Below are positions 5,764-9,348 of a stretch of 9,348 bases of DNA, in pieces; the stretch's first letter is position 1, and the number at the start of each line of letters is the position of its first letter. The position numbers and the translations under genes are program-made. The stretch is taken from positions 601 to 9,948 of the forward strand of contig DGQO01000232.1 in NCBI GenBank assembly GCA_002400445.1, given 5' to 3'. The notes under the pieces are model-generated. The model made no database searches. It saw only the letters and a program-made list of their open reading frames with translations, and was not told the DNA's origin. Source of the DNA: Chitinophagaceae bacterium UBA4412. GTDB taxonomy: Bacteria > Bacteroidota > Bacteroidia > Chitinophagales > Chitinophagaceae.

Positions 5764-5870
5764 GGTTGTTGATATTTACGACCCCTAAAGTTGGCGTGTA
5801 AGAGATATTTTCGTTGTCCTACGGTTTTTTCAGATTCCCGTTTGCCTTTCAAAATATAAAACACACGTTT

Positions 5871-8800
5871 ATGTCCACTAAAAAGCAGTCTTCCAGTAAG
5901 GCATTGCAGTTTACACGCCAATTCACAAAGGATGGAATAAGTCCTTTCGATATGTTTGAGTATGATTACCGTGAGTCTGTAATTAAGAACCCTTCAGGTG
6001 AGATTGTATTCCGCATGGATAATGTAGAGGTTCCAAAACAATGGAGCCAGATAGCCACTGATATTATTGCTCAAAAATATTTTCGCAAAGCTGGCGTACC
6101 ACAGGAAGATGGAACTACAGGCCGGGAAAAAAGCAGCAAAGAAGTTGCCCATCGTATGGCGCATTGCTGGCGGGTATGGGGAGAACGTTACAATTACTTT
6201 GCTTCTGAAAAAGATGCTGAGATTTTTTATGACGAGTTGGTTTATTCTATCCTTAACCAGGCTTGCGTTCCTAATAGCCCACAATGGTTCAATACCGGTT
6301 TGCATGAAGTGTATGGTATCAGCGGAAAGCCGCAAGGCCACTACTATGTAGATCCAGTAGATGGTATGCTTAAAAAATCAACCAGTGCTTATGAGCGCCC
6401 GCAGCCACATGCATGTTTTATTTTAAGTGTAGATGACGACCTGGTAAATGAGGGCGGTATTATGGATTTGTGGGTGAGAGAAGCCCGCATATTTAAATAT
6501 GGCAGCGGTGTAGGTACTAACTATAGCAATATTCGTGGCGAAGGTGAAAAACTAAGCGGCGGGGGCACTAGCAGTGGCCTCATGAGTTTCCTTAAAATTG
6601 GCGATCGTGCAGCAGGTGCTATCAAGAGTGGTGGTACTACCCGTAGGGCTGCCAAGATGGTGTGCCTTGACCTCGATCACCCGGAGATTGTGGAATTTGT
6701 AAACTGGAAAGTAGAAGAAGAGAAAAAAGTAGCTGCGCTTATTGCTGCCGGTTACGCCAGCGATTATGAGGGAGAAGCTTATCGTACAGTAAGTGGTCAA
6801 AATAGCAACAACTCCGTGCGCATACCCAATTCATTTTTTAAGGTATTGGATGATAATGGTGATTGGGAATTAAAAGGCCGTAGCGATGGCCGCACCATGA
6901 GAACAGTAAAGGCCGCAGAACTTTGGGAGAAAATAAACTATGCAGCCTGGCGCTGTGCCGATCCTGGTACACAATACGATACCACGATTAATGAATGGCA
7001 CACCTGCCCGGAAGGCGGCCCCATCAGGGCCAGCAATCCTTGCAGTGAATATATGTTTCTGGACAATACCGCTTGTAACCTTGCCAGCGTAAACCTGCGC
7101 CGATTCTTTGACGAGTCTGACAATACATTTGATGTAAAAGGATTTGAACACACTTGCAGGCTGTGGACCGTAGTGCTGGAAATTTCTGTGTTGATGGCAC
7201 AATTCCCCAGCCAGGAAGTAGCACAATTGAGTTACGATTATCGTACGCTTGGTTTAGGTTTTGCAAACTTAGGCTCTATGCTCATGGTGAGCGGTATTGC
7301 TTACGATAGTGAAGAAGCCCGCGGTATTGCTGGCGCTATTACCGCTATTATGACCGGCGTGAGTTATTCCACCTCTGCAGAAATGGCTTCCTTCCTTGGC
7401 ACATTTGATAAATATGAACTGAACAAAGCACACATGATGCGGGTGATGCGTAATCATCGTGCAGCAGCTTATGATGCTATGGATGCGTATGAAGGTTTGG
7501 AAATAAAACCACAAGGCATCAATGCAAAGTATTGCCCGGATTACTTGCTCACCGCAGCTACAAAAGCATGGGACACTGCTGTGCAAATGGGTGAAAAATA
7601 TGGTTACCGTAATGCGCAAACAACAGTTATTGCTCCTACCGGAACCATTGGTTTGGTAATGGACTGCGACACTACAGGTGTAGAACCAGACTTTGCCCTG
7701 GTGAAATTTAAAAAGCTCAGTGGTGGTGGTTATTTTAAGATTATTAACCAGAGCGTACCACAGGCCTTACGCAATTTAAAATACACCGAAGCACAAATTG
7801 AAACCATTGTAAATTATGCGAAAGGCAACGCTACTTTAAAAGGGGCGCCCCATATCAATGAAATCAGCCTGAGCGAAAAAGGCTTCTTACCGCATGAAAT
7901 ACAAAAGCTGAATAATGCGATGGCCACTGCATTTGAAATAGGCTTTGTATTCAACATTTACACCTTAGGTGAAGCTTGCCTGGAGCGTTTAGGTTTTGTG
8001 CCAGAGCAATACAATGATTTTGAATGGAGCCTTCTGGAAGCCCTTGGTTTTTCTGATGAGCAAATAGAAGCTGCCAATACTTATATCTGTGGTACCATGA
8101 CTGTAGAAGGTGCACCATTCCTTAAAGATGAACACCTGCCTGTATTTGATTGTGCTAACAAGTGTGGCGCTACCGGAGAACGTTTTATACACGCACATGG
8201 CCACATTCGTATGATGGCAGCTGCACAACCGTTCCTTAGTGGTGCTATCAGTAAAACGATTAACCTGCCTAATGAAGCGCACATCGACGAAATCTCAGAT
8301 GCTTATCGCTTAAGCTGGGAACTGGGCCTCAAGGCTTGTGCATTGTATAGGGATGGCAGCAAATTGAGCCAACCCTTGAGCAACAAATCTGATTCAAAGA
8401 AGAAAGAAGAAACGGAAGAGGAAGAGGTTTCTAATGTGGTTACCGATAAGCCGGAATCTGCTTTAGTAGATATGGCAAAACTCACCATTGAAGATTTACT
8501 TGAAGAGATGAATAAGCGGGTACAAAGCAGTGCTGATACTTCCCTGAAGCGCCAGCTTGCCATGATTGTAGAACGCCGCTCCCTGCCAGCCAAGCGTCGC
8601 GGTTTTACCCAGAAAGCAAAAATTAATGGCCAGACTCTTTTCCTGCGTACCGGCGAATACAGCGACGGAACTTTAGGAGAAATCTTCATTGATATGGCTA
8701 AAGAAGGAGCTACGATGCGGAGTATGCTCAACTGCTATGCTATTGCAATTTCCATTGGCTTGCAATATGGCGTGCCATTAGAAGAATACGTAGATAAGTT

Positions 8801-9239
8801 TGTATTCACCCGCTTCGAACCTTCGGGAATGGTAGAGCATCCAAACATTAAGACAACAACGTCTATCATTGACTTCATGTTCCGCTCACTGGCTTACGAA
8901 TACCTGGGGCGCACAGATTTAGTACATGTGCTGGACAAGCCTGAAGTACAAAATACAGCCACTGAAGCCTGGGATATAAATACCCCTACCATTGGGGATC
9001 GTAAACCAGACCTAAGCGAAGTGCGGGTAATAGGCAACGTTACTCCAGTAGCTGAGCATCGCAGCACCAAACCAGCCCCGGCAAAAACTGCGGCTTCTAT
9101 GGCGATGAGTGCGAGTAATGCCGCCGCTAAAAATATGCAGAGTGATGCACCGCCTTGTAATGTATGTGGGCACATCACCGTGCGCAGTGGTACTTGTTAC
9201 AAATGCCTGAACTGTGGTAACAGTTTGGGATGTAGTTAA
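5871..9239 (+). CDS. nrdJ: Adenosylcobalamin-dependent ribonucleotide reductase (class II)
   Basis: This enzyme reduces ribonucleotides to deoxyribonucleotides for DNA synthesis, using adenosylcobalamin to make the active-site thiyl radical, so it needs no oxygen and no separate radical subunit. The 1122-residue protein has the N-terminal motif PNSPQWFNTG (134-143), the first redox cysteine Cys182 in PHACFIL, GSGVGTN (211-217), the catalytic trio Asn389, Cys391 and Glu393 in NPCSEY, the partner redox cysteine Cys402 in TACNLASVNL, 11 residues after the thiyl cysteine as in the Lactobacillus enzyme, and APTGTIG (588-594). A Lys/Glu-rich linker (about 835-860) leads to a TSCPD-type domain (about 908-1020). 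A second Ala/Pro linker (1058-1095) leads to a Cys-rich tail with Cys1096, 1099, 1109, 1112, 1115 and 1121, probably a zinc ribbon or redox shuttle. No ATP-cone is evident. The frame is open from 5814, but MSTKKQSS at 5871 is the more likely start. The gene is intact and followed by a terminator. Confidence 0.97.
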   Translation: MSTKKQSSSKALQFTRQFTKDGISPFDMFEYDYRESVIKNPSGEIVFRMDNVEVPKQWSQIATDIIAQKYFRKAGVPQEDGTTGREKSSKEVAHRMAHCWRVWGERYNYFASEKDAEIFYDELVYSILNQACVPNSPQWFNTGLHEVYGISGKPQGHYYVDPVDGMLKKSTSAYERPQPHACFILSVDDDLVNEGGIMDLWVREARIFKYGSGVGTNYSNIRGEGEKLSGGGTSSGLMSFLKIGDRAAGAIKSGGTTRRAAKMVCLDLDHPEIVEFVNWKVEEEKKVAALIAAGYASDYEGEAYRTVSGQNSNNSVRIPNSFFKVLDDNGDWELKGRSDGRTMRTVKAAELWEKINYAAWRCADPGTQYDTTINEWHTCPEGGPIRASNPCSEYMFLDNTACNLASVNLRRFFDESDNTFDVKGFEHTCRLWTVVLEISVLMAQFPSQEVAQLSYDYRTLGLGFANLGSMLMVSGIAYDSEEARGIAGAITAIMTGVSYSTSAEMASFLGTFDKYELNKAHMMRVMRNHRAAAYDAMDAYEGLEIKPQGINAKYCPDYLLTAATKAWDTAVQMGEKYGYRNAQTTVIAPTGTIGLVMDCDTTGVEPDFALVKFKKLSGGGYFKIINQSVPQALRNLKYTEAQIETIVNYAKGNATLKGAPHINEISLSEKGFLPHEIQKLNNAMATAFEIGFVFNIYTLGEACLERLGFVPEQYNDFEWSLLEALGFSDEQIEAANTYICGTMTVEGAPFLKDEHLPVFDCANKCGATGERFIHAHGHIRMMAAAQPFLSGAISKTINLPNEAHIDEISDAYRLSWELGLKACALYRDGSKLSQPLSNKSDSKKKEETEEEEVSNVVTDKPESALVDMAKLTIEDLLEEMNKRVQSSADTSLKRQLAMIVERRSLPAKRRGFTQKAKINGQTLFLRTGEYSDGTLGEIFIDMAKEGATMRSMLNCYAIAISIGLQYGVPLEEYVDKFVFTRFEPSGMVEHPNIKTTTSIIDFMFRSLAYEYLGRTDLVHVLDKPEVQNTATEAWDINTPTIGDRKPDLSEVRVIGNVTPVAEHRSTKPAPAKTAASMAMSASNAAAKNMQSDAPPCNVCGHITVRSGTCYKCLNCGNSLGCS

Positions 9240-9257
9240 AATTTTAAAACGTGAAAT

Positions 9258-9301
9258 AAAAAGGGGCGTTTCTTCACAGAAACAGCCCCTTTTTTATTTT
9301 T
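9258..9301 (+). terminator. Rho-independent terminator of nrdJ
   Basis: GGGGC-GTTTCT (9263-9273) pairs with AGAAAC (9278-9283) and GCCCC (9285-9289) across a TCAC loop, with a single bulged A at 9284. Six T follow, then A and five more T. Five A precede the stem, so the element could also work for a gene converging from the right. It starts 19 bases after the nrdJ stop. Bases 9302-9348 show nothing recognisable. Confidence 0.93.
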
Positions 9302-9348
9302 CTTAAATCTTGTGTTTCCTACTAAAAGCGGTTGACGCAAACAAGTGT

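Larger units (their letters stand above)
5543..5870. other. Divergent intergenic region between dtd and nrdJ
   Basis: These 328 bases hold no gene I can support. They contain an A9T6 tract (5673-5687) that is likely to be intrinsically bent, an inverted repeat GACAA-N3-TTGTC (5621-5633), CAATAT at 5623, 5694 and 5702, three TTGTCC hexamers (5742, 5755, 5814), and a DnaA-box-like 9-mer. The best nrdJ promoter guess is TTG (5766-5768), 17 bases, then TAAAGTTG (5786-5793), one mismatch from TAnnTTTG. A second imperfect -7 element, TATTTTCG, lies at 5806-5813. I see no B12-box or other recognisable cobalamin riboswitch. Confidence 0.55.

Noticed and set aside
5698..5772. Possible 24-codon upstream ORF (MSISPQMQQG...) ahead of nrdJ
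   Set aside because: No ribosome binding site or codon-bias support, no attenuator structure with it, and it probably lies upstream of the transcription start.
5814..5870. nrdJ start at 5814
   Set aside because: The extra 19 residues (MSYGFFRFPFAFQNIKHTF) are not typical of NrdJ, and the segment overlaps candidate promoter elements; the ATG at 5871 is preferred.
5604..5921. Minus-strand ORF of 105 codons across the dtd-nrdJ intergenic region
   Set aside because: It overlaps the start of nrdJ antisense and the dtd upstream region, resembles no family I know, and covers the expected promoter region.
8303..8731. Minus-strand ORF of 142 codons inside nrdJ, and similar antisense ORFs
   Set aside because: They are shadows of the well-conserved nrdJ frame and have no family-like features.

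Overview
The window (about 9.3 kb, moderate GC) reads as a chromosomal housekeeping segment of a member of the Bacteroidota, most likely the Chitinophagales. The reasons are the acpP-fabF-rnc gene order, the general absence of Shine-Dalgarno sequences, a promoter of the Bacteroidota type (TTTG / TAnnTTTG) ahead of acpP, a YcxB-like membrane protein, and the sequence character of GpsA, RNase III and the long B12-dependent ribonucleotide reductase. The genus cannot be fixed from the sequence alone. I see no insertion sequence, phage gene, CRISPR array, rRNA or tRNA.

Layout. 1-3530, minus strand: an apparent operon transcribed right to left, acpP (acyl carrier protein), fabF (3-oxoacyl-ACP synthase II), rnc (RNase III, with a TTG start) and gpsA (glycerol-3-phosphate dehydrogenase). 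Its likely promoter is at 3558-3588. The acpP-fabF pair makes acyl-ACP and gpsA makes the glycerol-3-phosphate backbone, so the operon joins both inputs of phospholipid synthesis, with RNase III in between. 3531-3787 is a divergent intergenic region with a tandem 9-bp repeat at 20-bp spacing. 3788-4216, plus strand: a lone GNAT acetyltransferase whose stop codon directly abuts the stop codon of the convergent gene.

4217-5542, minus strand: a second operon, dtd (D-aminoacyl-tRNA deacylase), a MazG-like nucleotide pyrophosphohydrolase, and a two-pass YcxB-like membrane protein. The first two are quality-control enzymes for charged tRNAs and nucleotides. 5543-5870 is a 328-bp divergent intergenic region with candidate regulatory sites, including a DnaA-box-like 9-mer. 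5871-9239, plus strand: nrdJ, a complete 1122-residue adenosylcobalamin-dependent class II ribonucleotide reductase, closed by a strong rho-independent terminator at 9258-9301.

No undescribed multi-gene system is visible. The points worth a second look are regulatory or at residue level: the nrdJ/dtd divergent region, a long hairpin upstream of rnc that could be an RNase III self-processing site, the tandem repeat upstream of acpP, an Asp-to-Asn change at a metal-site position of RNase III, and an insertion in GpsA.
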